Shown here piece by piece: positions 32,411-43,353 of a stretch of DNA of 64,000 nucleotides (position 1 is the stretch's first letter; the number at the start of each line of letters is the position of its first letter). Below the pieces are notes generated by a model. It was given only the letters and a program-made list of their open reading frames with translations, ran no database searches and was not told the origin of the DNA. This stretch comes from an uncultured Ectothiorhodospiraceae bacterium (GTDB taxonomy: Bacteria > Pseudomonadota > Gammaproteobacteria > UBA6429 > Thiohalophilaceae). The stretch spans positions 62,001-126,000 of the forward strand of contig CAMYJG010000001.1 in the NCBI GenBank assembly GCA_947258695.1, in the 5' to 3' direction. The translations under genes were made by a program, and so were the position numbers.

Positions 32411-33477
32411 TTAGCTAATTTTAGCTGATAAATGTGCAACACGCACGGGAGCAGGAGGATGTGAATCATGAAAAGCGGAATATAGCGGATCTGGTGTTAA
32501 AGTATTCGCATTATCACGATACAGTTTAACCAAAGCTTTAATTAACGTTTGTGGCTGACTTTGTTCCGCGGCAAAATCATCCGCCTCAAACTCATGTTTT
32601 CTGCTTAAAAATGACATTACTGGTTGCAGGTAAATACTGAATAAAGGCATGACCATACTAAATAACACAAGTGCCATGTAATTTGAGGCATGACTTACCC
32701 CCAGTGCCTGGTAAAATGCATCCTGTTTTATTAGCCAGGCAAGAATACCGAGTCCTACCAGGGTAATCACGGCATTTAATATGAGCCCCTTGCGCACATG
32801 ATGGTGTCAAAAAAGACAATACGTTTATTTTTTCCAAGGCCGGTAAAGTAAGCATTACCATGACTTGAACGTTTAGAACCATCCATTACAAAAATACCGT
32901 TGCTAGCAAAGCCGCAGCGATCCATTAATGTGGTGATTCTTTCTTTGAGTTCTTTATTTTCCAACGGCATGAACTTATTAAATAATGGTGCGATAAATGT
33001 TGGGAAAATCCACGAGATCAACAGGCCAAAGCCAAGTAAAACGGCCCATACATAGACCCACCATAGTGGCGAAGCATCTTGCATTAACCATAATATGCCC
33101 GTAACCAGTGGTACAGCTAAAACAATCGTCAATGCTGTTTGTATTATGGTATCTTTAATAAATTGTAGTGCAGTCATTCTGTTGAAACCAAAGCGTTGCT
33201 CAATCTTGAATGTTCGGAAAAGATTAAAAGGCAAATCAATAATGGCAGAAATAAACATCACGCTGAAGATAACGGCTAAGCCGGTCACTATTTCACTGTA
33301 TTCTAATGAACGCATGAAATGATCAACCCATTCCAAACCGCCACCTAAAGTCCATACAAGTAGTAAGATACCGCCGTAGAGTAACTCAACTTTATTAATA
33401 GCCAGTTTTGCACTGTTATAATCCGCCGCTTTTTGGTGCTGTTCTAATGTAATTTGTTGGGAAAAAGCATCAGGCAC
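32411..33477 (-). pseudogene. M48 (Ste24-type) metallopeptidase with internal deletion and frameshift; HExxH missing
   Basis: N-terminal ORF ends '..GSKRSSHGNAYFTGLGKNKRIVFFDTI-MCARGSY*'; the remainder resumes in another frame as 'HHVRKGLILNAVITLVGLG...KHEFEADDFAAEQS'. The intervening 'LL....AVLAHELGHF' segment is absent. Confidence 0.88.
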
Positions 33478-33693
33478 GGAAGAGCGGTGTGCCGGGATTG
33501 CGTTTGATTTCCCGTTGAGTAGCCGGAGTTGGCCAATCAGTTAAAAAAGCAGGGCTAAAACAAATAAAATACTATACGTTTCCATAATTACCATTATATA
33601 TTTAAATTAAGATCGGCAGGCAGATTAGCGTTTGCTAGAATGTTTAGCAAGTCAAAAAAACATGAATTCGACAAAAATAAAAAAGGGTATTTT

Positions 33694-34236
33694 ATGAGCC
33701 AAAATGCGAGTAATTTAATCTGGATTGACCTGGAAATGACAGGCCTTGATACTCAAAACGATTATATTATTGAAATTGCAACAATAGTAACGGATAGCGA
33801 GCTGAATGAAATCGCTGAAGGGCCCATGTTGGCGATCCATCAAAGCGATGAAATTATGCAAGCGATGGATGAATGGAATACAAATCAGCATGGTAAATCT
33901 GGTTTAACTGAACGTGTAAAAAATAGTACGTTATCCGTCGCTGATGCCGAAAGAGAAACGTTACAATTTCTAAGTAAATATGTACCGAAAGGGGCTTCAC
34001 CGATGTGTGGCAATAGCATTTGCCAGGATAGACGTTTTATGGCTCGACTTATGCCCGAACTCGAAGACTACTTTCTGTATCGAAACCTGGATGTAAGCTC
34101 AATTAAAGAGCTGGCTAAACGCTGGTCACCTGAGATAGCTAAAGGTGTTGTTAAATCAGGCGCTCATCTTGCACTCGATGATACCCGTGATTCTATCAAT
34201 GAATTACGTTATTACCGCGAAAAATTCTTCAAATAA
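33694..34236 (+). CDS. orn: Oligoribonuclease
   Basis: '[31 protein letters not shown]', '[14 protein letters not shown]'. Start refined to 33694. Confidence 0.96.
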   Translation: MSQNASNLIWIDLEMTGLDTQNDYIIEIATIVTDSELNEIAEGPMLAIHQSDEIMQAMDEWNTNQHGKSGLTERVKNSTLSVADAERETLQFLSKYVPKGASPMCGNSICQDRRFMARLMPELEDYFLYRNLDVSSIKELAKRWSPEIAKGVVKSGAHLALDDTRDSINELRYYREKFFK

Positions 34237-34306
34237 CTTCCTAACAGTTCAAGCTAGTCTATATATTAAGATAATGATTAACATTTGATTGTTATCGACA
34301 CATAAA

Positions 34307-34338
34307 TATAACGATAGGGTCATGAATTTGTCGTTATA
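34307..34338. promoter_or_regulatory. Inverted repeat TATAACGA-N16-TCGTTATA upstream of the fliL operon
   Basis: Perfect 8 bp arms, about 110 bp upstream of a sigma-54-like box; possible enhancer-binding site. Confidence 0.4.
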
Positions 34339-34429
34339 GATTGGATTTCTTACGTCAATGCTTTGGCGTTACTGAAATTTGCCTCTGTAACTAATTGTTT
34401 TAATTGGTTTTATTGCTTTTGTTGATTGC

Positions 34430-34446
34430 TGGTATATGTTTTGCAT
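34430..34446 (+). promoter_or_regulatory. Candidate sigma-54 (RpoN) promoter for fliL operon
   Basis: TGGTATATGTTTTGCAT: GG-N10-GC spacing with a TTGCA -12 element; about 47 bp upstream of the fliL ATG. Confidence 0.6.
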
Positions 34447-34492
34447 TAGAGTCAATAGAGAATAAAACCCTGCACTACGGGAATAAGTGAGA

Positions 34493-35053
34493 ATGGCAGA
34501 AGAAGAACTAGAACTCGATGTAACACAGAAGAAAGGCAGCAAGACAACCGTTATCTTGCTAGTCGTCTTGATTCTACTGGTATTAATCTTTGGTGGAGTA
34601 GCCGCCTGGTTATTGCTAGGTAATGATGACAGCAGTTCATCCAGTGATGATGCTGATAAACCATTATTACCATTATCGTACTTAACATTAGTGCCGGAAT
34701 TTATTATTAATTTTGGTCCGGCTTCTAAAGTGCGTTACTTACAGGTTGATTTACAGATAGCCAGTCGCGATGAAGATGCTTTAAAAACAGTGAACACCTA
34801 TCGACCCGTTTTACGTAATGACATCCTGGTGTTATTAAGCGGCCAGACATTCAATGACCTCAAAGATCGCCCTGGCAAAGAAGCATTACAAAAGAAACTA
34901 CTAAACACTATCAATAAAGTAGTGCTTTCTGCTGGTAAGACTTCAGAACCAGCAGAAGACAGTGACAAACAGAATACGACAGAGGACGCCGGTGCCGAAG
35001 CTAAACAGGGTCCTATTGAAAACGTTTATTTTACCAGCTTTATTATGCAGTAA
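34493..35053 (+). CDS. fliL: Flagellar basal body-associated protein FliL
   Basis: Single-TM protein, 'YLTLVPEFIINFGPASKVRYLQVDLQIASRDEDAL', directly before fliM. Confidence 0.93.
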   Translation: MAEEELELDVTQKKGSKTTVILLVVLILLVLIFGGVAAWLLLGNDDSSSSSDDADKPLLPLSYLTLVPEFIINFGPASKVRYLQVDLQIASRDEDALKTVNTYRPVLRNDILVLLSGQTFNDLKDRPGKEALQKKLLNTINKVVLSAGKTSEPAEDSDKQNTTEDAGAEAKQGPIENVYFTSFIMQ

Positions 35054-35062
35054 GGAATCAAG

Positions 35063-36100
35063 ATGTCTGTTAATGAACTTTTATCACAAGACGAAATTGA
35101 TGCACTGTTACATGGTGTCGATGATGGTGAAGTAGAAACAGAAAACGACCTTGAGCTGCAAGATGGCGTTGCCCGTGAATTCGATTTTGCCGCACACGAT
35201 CGCATTGTGCGCGGTCGCTTGCCAACACTGGAAATGATTAACGAACGGTTTGCGCGCAGTTTTCGTATAAGCCTGTTTAACATGTTACGTCGCTCTGCTG
35301 AAATATCAGTAAGCGGTGTACAAATGGTTAAATTTTCAGAATATATTCATAGTATGTTCGTCCCAACCAGCCTGAATATAGTAAAAATTCATCCTTTACG
35401 AGGATCAGCTTTATGCGTCTTCGATCCAAAATTAGTTTTTATACTTGTGGATAATTATTATGGTGGCGTTGGTCGTCATGCAAAAATTGAAGGCCGTGAG
35501 TTTTCTGCTACTGAACAACGGGTTATTAGTCTGGTGTTAAAAGATGCATTTAAAGACCTGGAGAATGCGTGGAAGCCAGTCATGCATGTAGATTTTGAAT
35601 TTTCTAGCATGGAGGTAAATCCTCAATTTGCCAACATAGTCAGCCCTACCGAAGTTGTGGTGGTTTCTACTTTTCATGTTGAGTTAGATGGCGGTGGTGG
35701 TGACTTTATGGTGACCATACCTTACTCAATGGTAGAACCTATCCGGGATTTACTTGATGCAGGTATTGCCAGTGATGTAGCAGATAAAGACGAACGCTGG
35801 GTTATTTCACTTCGTGAAGAAATAAAACTCGCAGAGGTCGACATATCATGCAGTTTAACTGAAGTTGAATTACCTCTTGAAAAAGTTCTGAATTTAAAAG
35901 AAGGAGACATTTTACCTATATCTATGCCTGACACGGTGACACTACGAGCAGAAGATATACCGGTATTAAGGGGAAAAGTTGGCGAATCTAGAGGAAGCAA
36001 GGCTGTAAAAATAATAGAAGCAGTTGATCATAAGATAGATAAAGAGTTGGCTGGTTTAAGTGTAACGAAAATAGAAAATAAAGGTGAGCATCATGAGTGA
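35063..36100 (+). CDS. fliM: Flagellar motor switch protein FliM
   Basis: 'LLSQDEIDALLHGVDDG', 'YDRIV'-like region 'AAHDRIVRGRLPTLEMINERFAR'. Confidence 0.97.
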   Translation: MSVNELLSQDEIDALLHGVDDGEVETENDLELQDGVAREFDFAAHDRIVRGRLPTLEMINERFARSFRISLFNMLRRSAEISVSGVQMVKFSEYIHSMFVPTSLNIVKIHPLRGSALCVFDPKLVFILVDNYYGGVGRHAKIEGREFSATEQRVISLVLKDAFKDLENAWKPVMHVDFEFSSMEVNPQFANIVSPTEVVVVSTFHVELDGGGGDFMVTIPYSMVEPIRDLLDAGIASDVADKDERWVISLREEIKLAEVDISCSLTEVELPLEKVLNLKEGDILPISMPDTVTLRAEDIPVLRGKVGESRGSKAVKIIEAVDHKIDKELAGLSVTKIENKGEHHE

Positions 36101-36509
36101 TGGTGACGACGATACTATGGATGATTGGGCTGCTGCAATGGAAGAAGCAGGTACGCCAATGGAAGAAAGTGATTCAACATCTGTATTAGGTGCGGAAAGT
36201 GTTTCTCTGGACAAGTTACAAGCTAGTGAAAGTTCAGGTACCGCCGAAGATCTTAATCTCGATGTAATTTTAGATATACCGGTGACCATCTCAATGGAAA
36301 TCGGCAGTACTAAAATTAACATTCGTAATTTATTACAACTAAATCAGGGCTCGGTAGTAGAACTTGATCGAATGGCTGGTGAGCCTCTGGATGTTGTAGT
36401 AAATGGTACTTTAATAGCACATGGAGAAGTCGTTGTTGTTAATGAAAAGTTTGGCATACGGTTAACCGATATTATTAGCCCTGCTGAACGAGTTAAAAAG
36501 CTTAAGTAG
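36093..36509 (+). CDS. fliN: Flagellar motor switch protein FliN
   Basis: 'DIPVTISMEIGSTKINIRNLLQLNQGSVVELDRMAGEPLDVVVNGTLIAHGEVVVVNEKFGIRLTDI'. Confidence 0.97.
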   Translation: MSDGDDDTMDDWAAAMEEAGTPMEESDSTSVLGAESVSLDKLQASESSGTAEDLNLDVILDIPVTISMEIGSTKINIRNLLQLNQGSVVELDRMAGEPLDVVVNGTLIAHGEVVVVNEKFGIRLTDIISPAERVKKLK

Positions 36510-36516
36510 TCGGTGC

Positions 36517-36972
36517 TTGAAAATGCGTTTTATTACATCTTTCTTTTTATTGACTTATGTACAGCTTTGCAATGCGGCAGTAGAAGCCAATACGACTAGA
36601 AACAATAACATTCCTTCGTTAACGAATGAACCTGTTGGCCTTGGTAATTATCTGCAAATGTTCTTTGGTTTATTTATCATTGTTGCACTAATAATTGGTA
36701 TGGCCTGGTTTATGCGCCGTATGGGCAGTATGAGTGGCGTTACAACCGGAAACTTGAAAGTTCTTGGCGGTATCTCGGTAGGACAACGGGAACGGGTAGT
36801 GTTAGTACAAGCAGGTGATACTCAGCTATTAGTTGGTGTTGCACCGGGAGAAGTGCGTACCTTACACGTAATGGATGAAAAAATTGTAAACACCGAATCA
36901 AGCCATACAGGTAACGTTTCTGGTTTTGCTGATAAATTACAAGCAGCAATAAAAAAACGGAGTACCTCATGA
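36517..36972 (+). CDS. fliO: Flagellar biosynthetic protein FliO
   Basis: '[38 protein letters not shown]'; position between fliN and fliP. Confidence 0.94.
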   Translation: MKMRFITSFFLLTYVQLCNAAVEANTTRNNNIPSLTNEPVGLGNYLQMFFGLFIIVALIIGMAWFMRRMGSMSGVTTGNLKVLGGISVGQRERVVLVQAGDTQLLVGVAPGEVRTLHVMDEKIVNTESSHTGNVSGFADKLQAAIKKRSTS

Positions 36973-37736
36973 GAATAAAGCAAAATAGCTTTATCTCATT
37001 AATGACAGGCATAGTCATTTTTCTTGCATTAATACCGCTACAATCAGTTTCTGCAGAGTCAGGTTTGCAAGCAGTTACCGTCACAACTACGGCAAGTGGT
37101 GAGCAATCATATTCTGTCAGTATTCAAATATTAATGTTAATGACGGTCTTAACATTTTTGCCCGCCGCATTAATGATGATGACGTCTTTTACCCGAATAA
37201 TTATAGTTTTGTCTATTTTACGCCAGGCACTAGGATTAATGCAGGCGCCCTCATCACAAACACTGATTGGATTATCCTTGTTTTTAACTTTTTTTATAAT
37301 GGCTCCCGTTTTTGATCGCATTAATACCGAAGCATTACAGCCATACTTAAATGAAAAAATCACTATACAAGATGCAGCAAATGCAGCAGGCAAACCGTTG
37401 CGACACTTTATGTTTGGTCAAACCCGGGAAGCAGACATAATGACTTTTTCACAGATTGCTGGCCATGATAAATTTAATTCACATGCAGAAGTACCTTTTT
37501 CTATATTGGTACCTGCCTTTGTTACCAGCGAATTAAAAACGGCTTTTCAAATTGGTTTTTTATTATTCATACCTTTTCTGATTATTGATTTAGTCGTAGC
37601 CAGTGTATTGATGTCTATGGGTATGATGATGTTGTCGCCTATGGTTATCTCTTTACCATTTAAAATTATGCTGTTTGTATTAGTGGATGGGTGGAACCTA
37701 ATAATCGGCACATTAGCTTCCAGCTTTTACGTTTAA
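36969..37736 (+). CDS. fliP: Flagellar export protein FliP
   Basis: '[45 protein letters not shown]'. Confidence 0.97.
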   Translation: MRIKQNSFISLMTGIVIFLALIPLQSVSAESGLQAVTVTTTASGEQSYSVSIQILMLMTVLTFLPAALMMMTSFTRIIIVLSILRQALGLMQAPSSQTLIGLSLFLTFFIMAPVFDRINTEALQPYLNEKITIQDAANAAGKPLRHFMFGQTREADIMTFSQIAGHDKFNSHAEVPFSILVPAFVTSELKTAFQIGFLLFIPFLIIDLVVASVLMSMGMMMLSPMVISLPFKIMLFVLVDGWNLIIGTLASSFYV

Positions 37737-37747
37737 GAGGATATATT

Positions 37748-38017
37748 ATGAGTCCTGAAGATGTACTAACGATATTTCAATACGCATTACAGGTTTTATT
37801 AATGTTAATACTCGTGATACTTATTCCTGCATTACTCGTCGGCTTGTTAGTCAGCATGTTTCAGGCAGCAACACAAATCAATGAGATGACATTAAGTTTT
37901 ATTCCTAAACTAATTATTACTGTTATCACGTTAATGATTGCTGGGCCATGGATGCTACGCTTAATTATTGAATATAGTCAGCAACTAATACGTGATATCC
38001 CATACCTGGTTGGTTAA
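37748..38017 (+). CDS. fliQ: Flagellar export protein FliQ
   Basis: 89 aa, 'LLVGLLVSMFQAATQINEMTLSFIPKL'. Start refined to 37748. Confidence 0.96.
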   Translation: MSPEDVLTIFQYALQVLLMLILVILIPALLVGLLVSMFQAATQINEMTLSFIPKLIITVITLMIAGPWMLRLIIEYSQQLIRDIPYLVG

Positions 38018-38019
38018 TT

Positions 38020-38793
38020 GTGATTATTCCTGCTGCAGAAATAACCGCTTTAATTGGCGCTTACTTATGGCCATTATTCCGGGTTTCAGCCATGGTCGCA
38101 GCAGCACCTGTTTTCGGTACACGCAGCGTACCAGCAAAAGTTAAAATCATGATTGCTTTAGCAATCACGTCCATCCTTGTACCTATCTTGCCAGTACCAG
38201 AGGTCAATGTATTCAGCCCGCTAGCAATTATAATTATTGCTCAGCAAATATTAATTGGATTGATTATCGGCTTTAGTGTGCAACTTGTTTTTAGTGCCGT
38301 CATTACCGGCGGACAAATTGTTGCAATGCAAATGGGTTTAGGTTTTTCATTGATGGTTGACCCGCAAAATGGTGCACAATCTCCTGTATTAAGCCAGTTT
38401 TATATAGTCTTGGTTATGCTGGTTTACCTGGCAATCAATGGGCACCTTGTTTTAGTTGAAGTACTGGCCGAAAGCTTCAGAACAATGCCAATCTCCGCAC
38501 AAGGTTTGGTTGCTGATGACTTTATGCAAGTTGTACGTTGGGGTACTAATATTTTTGCAGGTGGTATGGCCATCGCATTACCTGCTATTGCCTCTTTACT
38601 AGTGGTAAATATTGCTTTTGGTGTTATGACACGTTCAGCGCCACAACTTAATATCTTTGCTATTGGTTTTCCAATTACTATGTTATTAGGTTTTGCACTG
38701 GTAATGGTGACATTACCTAATGTTGGTCCAAAATCAATTACCTTGTTCAGTGATGTCTATCACTTGATACAATCGATTCTAGGTATTAAGTAA
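38020..38793 (+). CDS. fliR: Flagellar export protein FliR
   Basis: 'FRVSAMVAAAPVFGTRSVPAKVKIMIALAIT'. Likely GTG start. Confidence 0.96.
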   Translation: MIIPAAEITALIGAYLWPLFRVSAMVAAAPVFGTRSVPAKVKIMIALAITSILVPILPVPEVNVFSPLAIIIIAQQILIGLIIGFSVQLVFSAVITGGQIVAMQMGLGFSLMVDPQNGAQSPVLSQFYIVLVMLVYLAINGHLVLVEVLAESFRTMPISAQGLVADDFMQVVRWGTNIFAGGMAIALPAIASLLVVNIAFGVMTRSAPQLNIFAIGFPITMLLGFALVMVTLPNVGPKSITLFSDVYHLIQSILGIK

Positions 38794-39929
38794 TGGCTGA
38801 AGATACTGGTCAGGAACGTACCGAACAGCCCACCCCGCGACGAATTCAGCAAGCGCGGGAAAAGGGCCAGGTCCCCACATCACGTGAATTAAATACTATG
38901 TTGATGATGTTAATTGCCGGAACCAGCATTATGTTTATTGGCCCAGGCATCGTTACAGACTTTCAGGATATGTTTCATCGCTACTTGAATATAAGCCGCG
39001 AAAATATTTTCGATATCACTTCTATGCCTGTGATGCTTGAAACTGCAATTATTGATGCACTAATAACATTATCACCTTTTTTTGCATTAATGGTTATATC
39101 CGCTGTAGCCGGACCATTAATGATGGGAGGAGTGACCTTCAGCACCCAGGCAATGTCATTTAAATGGGAAAAATTAAATCCTGTTACCGGGCTTGGACGC
39201 GTTTTTTCTAAGAAAGGTTTGGTAGAACTGGTTAAAGCATTAGTGAAATTTATTATTATTGCTACAACCGCCATATTATTTTTATATACACAGATTGATG
39301 TTTATCTTGGCCTGGGTAGTGAACCATTAGTTCAAGCATTACCACATATGGCCAACTTATTGATCTGGTCTTTTCTAGCTATTGCTTCTGTACTCGTTTT
39401 CATCGCTTTAATTGATGTGCCATTCCAGATTTACGATTACACACAACAATTAAAAATGACATTCCAGGAAATACGGGATGAGAACAAAGATACAGAAGGT
39501 AATCCAGATGTGCGTGGTCGTGTTAAAACTGTACAACGTGAAATGGCTCAGCGCCGTATGATGGCAGAAGTACCTAAAGCGGATGTTATTATAACCAACC
39601 CGGAGCATTATTCTGTTGCTATTAAGTACGATCAAGACTCAATGACTGCACCAGTCGTAGTTGCAAAGGGTGTAGATATTATCGCAATGCAAATCAGAAC
39701 GATTGCACGTGAACACGAAGTGCCGATATTACAGGCGCCACCATTAGCACGTGCTTTACATCATACCACCGAAATCGATGAAGAAATTCCGGCTGCCTTA
39801 TATTTAGCTGTTGCTCAGGTATTAGCCTACATCTTTAAATTACGCACTGATTCTCGTTGGCATAAAAAGAAAAAAGAACACAAGTTAAGCAACCTTCCCA
39901 TCCCGGAAGACATGCAATTTGATAAATAA
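38793..39929 (+). CDS. flhB: Flagellar export protein FlhB
   Basis: '[27 protein letters not shown]' and autocleavage motif '[15 protein letters not shown]' (NPxH). Confidence 0.97.
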   Translation: MAEDTGQERTEQPTPRRIQQAREKGQVPTSRELNTMLMMLIAGTSIMFIGPGIVTDFQDMFHRYLNISRENIFDITSMPVMLETAIIDALITLSPFFALMVISAVAGPLMMGGVTFSTQAMSFKWEKLNPVTGLGRVFSKKGLVELVKALVKFIIIATTAILFLYTQIDVYLGLGSEPLVQALPHMANLLIWSFLAIASVLVFIALIDVPFQIYDYTQQLKMTFQEIRDENKDTEGNPDVRGRVKTVQREMAQRRMMAEVPKADVIITNPEHYSVAIKYDQDSMTAPVVVAKGVDIIAMQIRTIAREHEVPILQAPPLARALHHTTEIDEEIPAALYLAVAQVLAYIFKLRTDSRWHKKKKEHKLSNLPIPEDMQFDK

Positions 39930-39952
39930 ACTTAATAGTTAAAGGTATAAAA

Positions 39953-41925
39953 GTGGCAGAGCAAACTGTTTTAGTTGATAACATGAAAAGTATGACCCGC
40001 AACGGTTTAGGTGCACCGCTATTATTATTGGTTATGATGGCCATGATAGTCGTGCCCCTGGCACCATTTATGCTGGATGTTTTTTTTAGCTTTAATATTT
40101 CACTTGCCCTGGTTGTTCTATTAGTGACTGTATATAGCCTGCGACCTTTAGACTTTTCATTATTTCCAACCATCTTGCTGGTGACAACATTATTAAGGCT
40201 TGCTTTAAATGTTGCCTCAACACGTATAGTTTTACTCGAAGGTCATACCGGTGGTGATGCCGCTGGTCAGGTAATAAAAGCATTTGGTGAATTTGTAATT
40301 GGTGGTAATTATGCAGTTGGTATTATCGTATTCGCCATCTTGGTAATCATTAACTTTGTAGTTATTACTAAAGGTGCAACACGTATATCTGAAGTAAGCG
40401 CGCGTTTTACTTTAGATGCCATGCCCGGTAAACAAATGGCTATCGATGCTGACTTAAATGCTGGCCTGATAGATTCTGATGACGCACGTCGATTAATATA
40501 CTCGGTGGTTTAGTGATTGGCATGCTACAACATGATCTGAGCTTTGCTGTAGCGGCTAAAAATTATGTTTTATTAACTGTCGGTGATGGTCTGGTTGCTC
40601 AAATTCCAGCCCTGTTACTTTCCACAGCGGCAGGTATTATCGTTACACGTGTATCCAGCACCCAGGATATGGGTGAACAGGTATTAAGTCAGTTGTTTAA
40701 AAAGCCAAAAGCTCTGGCTGTTACTGCATCTATTCTTGGTGTTATGGGTATTATTCCAGGAATGCCACATTTTGCTTTTTTAACCTTAGCTATTGCCAGT
40801 GGACTTGCGGCGTACTTCTTATATCAGAAACAAGCACAACCTGTTGTTGAAGAGCCGACTGTTGAGAAGGTGGAACAACCTCCAGAAAGTCGTGAATTAA
40901 GTTGGGATGATGTCACACCCGTCGACACTATCGGGCTCGAAGTTGGCTACCGCCTGATTCCTATGGTCGACAAAGATCAAGGTGGCCAGTTAATGGCAAG
41001 AATTAAAGGTGTACGAAAAAAACTATCTCAGGAGCTGGGCTTTCTTATTCCGGCAGTGCATATTCGGGATAACCTGGAATTACCACCAAATGGATACCGT
41101 ATTACATTAATGGGTGTCAGCGTTGGTGAAGCGGATATACAGCCGGAAAAAGATATGGCGATTAATCCGGGCCAGGTATATGGCACGATATCCGGAGTAG
41201 AAACAAAAGATCCTGCTTTTGGTTTGGATGCTTTGTGGATTGAAGGCGCACAACGTGATCATGCACAGACATTAGGATATACCGTCGTTGACTCTAATAC
41301 CGTGATAGCGACTCATTTAAGCCAGTTATTACAAACACATGCCAATGAATTACTCGGCCATGAAGAAGTACAACACTTATTGGATAAACTCGCTGAATCA
41401 GCACCTAAGCTGGTAGAGAACCTGGTACCCGATACCTTGAACTTAGGCATTATTGTTAAAGTACTTCAAAGCTTGCTAGCTGAAGGCATTCCGGTCCGTG
41501 ATATACGGACGATCGCCGAAACATTGGCAGAACATGCCAGTCGAAGTCAGGATCCTGACGAACTCACAACAGCAGTTCGTACCTCACTAGGACGTATGAT
41601 CGTCCAACAAATCAATGGCATGGCGGCTGAGCTCTCTGTTATCACCCTGGATCCAAATCTGGAACAGTTGTTGCATCAAGCAGTACAGGCAGACGGAGTA
41701 GGTGGCGTCGAACCAGGTTTAGCTGAGCGCTTATTTACGGCTTTACAAGAAAGCGTTCAGAAACAAGAAGCAATGGGACAACCTGCAGTACTTCTTGTTT
41801 CAGGCCTGATTAGAACGATGTTAGCCAGGTTTGTAAAACATACCATTCCTAACTTACATGTTCTGTCATATAACGAGATTCCTAGTGACAAACAGATTCG
41901 AATTGTTGCAACCGTTGGACAATAA
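39953..41925 (+). pseudogene. flhA: Flagellar export protein FlhA with internal deletion and frameshift
   Basis: ORF 39953-40513 ends '...[30 protein letters not shown]'. FlhA resumes in another frame at about 40492 as '[19 protein letters not shown]...'. The conserved '[29 protein letters not shown]' block is absent. Confidence 0.93.
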
Positions 41926-42015
41926 GACTCAGATGAGCATTGAAGCTCACCAGGGATCAGTAAATACGATATAGCCTTGGACTGTAAACAGTCTGATTAA
42001 CTGGGGCAGAGAAAG

Positions 42016-43353
42016 ATGAATATAAAACGATTTGTAGCCGATGATATGCGAACCGCATTGCGTAAAGTGAGTGAAACACTGGGTCCTGATGCCGTGATTT
42101 TATCAAACAATCGAATAGATGAAGGAATCGAGATTGTTGCTGCCATTGATTATGATGAATCATTAATTGGTGAACCTGAAACAAGTTCAGAAATTAAACA
42201 AAATCCTTTTATTCATAATGATGCAGAAGTTACGTCCTCTCATATTGAAAAAAGAAATCGTGATGCCGCGTATGATGATCTGCGTTACGGCAGAAACATC
42301 CCTGTAACTGATGACAAGCCTTTAACAAAACCATATCAACCGACTAACTTTTCCGCTCAGCCCGAGTTACAACAGCATGCACAAGTGAATGAACATTTAT
42401 GGACTGAAGAACCTGCTTTTATGGAAATGCAGTCGGAACTAAAATCATTAAGAGGTTTACTGGTAAATCAATTATCCGGTCTAAGCTGGGGCAATGAAGT
42501 TCAATACCATCCATTACGTGCACGACTATTACAACGCCTAATGTCATTAGGCCTGAGTCCAAAACTTGCAAAAGACATCGCTGCAAATGTTAACGAAGAA
42601 AAAGATTTTGAACACAACTGGCGTCTGGCTTTAGGAGAGCTCGCTCATCGTCTGCCAGTTGGAGAAAATGAAATTATTGAAAAAGGCGGTGTCGTTGCAC
42701 TTGTTGGTGCTACTGGTGTTGGTAAAACAACAACCATTGCCAAGCTTGCAGCCCGTTATACTTTAAAACATGGCCCACATCGTGTGGCTTTAATTACTAC
42801 GGATAATTACCGTGTCGCAGCACAGGAGCAACTACGCAGCTATGCACGTATCATGGGTATCCCCATGCGTATTACAGGTGATGCAGATAGTTTGCGTGAA
42901 GCCCTTGATAGCCTGCGAGACAAGGAGTTAATTTTAATTGATACCGCCGGTATGAGTCAGCGCGATATGATGTTAAATAAACAGTTTGCTATGTTGCAAG
43001 CAGAGGGTTTACCCCTGATAAAAATATACCTGACATTAGCAACTAATTGTCAACGCGGGGTGCTCAATGAAACAGGTGATAAATTTAAAGAAATGAATTT
43101 ATCTGGCTGCATATTAACTAAAGTTGATGAAACAACCAGCATGGGTGGCGCTTTAACAGTTGCCATCGAAAACGACCTGGAAATTTCATATTTTTGTGAT
43201 GGCCAGCAAGTACCTGAAGATATTCATTTAGCCCGGGCTCACAATATTGTAAGTCGAAGTGTCTCTGTTATGCAGCATATGGCAACGACGAATAGTTACG
43301 ATGAGACGACATCACTCACAGTAGGTGGTATGGTAGCAAATGGAAATGGTTGA
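42016..43353 (+). CDS. flhF: Flagellar biosynthesis GTPase FlhF
   Basis: SRP-type GTPase 'VALVGATGVGKTTTIAKLAARYTLKHG', 'LIDTAGMSQRD', 'LTKVDET'. Confidence 0.96.
   Translation: MNIKRFVADDMRTALRKVSETLGPDAVILSNNRIDEGIEIVAAIDYDESLIGEPETSSEIKQNPFIHNDAEVTSSHIEKRNRDAAYDDLRYGRNIPVTDDKPLTKPYQPTNFSAQPELQQHAQVNEHLWTEEPAFMEMQSELKSLRGLLVNQLSGLSWGNEVQYHPLRARLLQRLMSLGLSPKLAKDIAANVNEEKDFEHNWRLALGELAHRLPVGENEIIEKGGVVALVGATGVGKTTTIAKLAARYTLKHGPHRVALITTDNYRVAAQEQLRSYARIMGIPMRITGDADSLREALDSLRDKELILIDTAGMSQRDMMLNKQFAMLQAEGLPLIKIYLTLATNCQRGVLNETGDKFKEMNLSGCILTKVDETTSMGGALTVAIENDLEISYFCDGQQVPEDIHLARAHNIVSRSVSVMQHMATTNSYDETTSLTVGGMVANGNG

Noticed and set aside
33480-33640. Possible tRNA or small RNA in the gap between the M48 gene and orn
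   Set aside because: Some GC-rich pairing but no cloverleaf or T-arm GGTTCRA motif that I could find.
39953-41925. Programmed ribosomal frameshift joining the two flhA ORFs
   Set aside because: A frameshift alone cannot restore the protein: about 33 conserved residues are missing at the junction, and no slippery heptamer is visible there.
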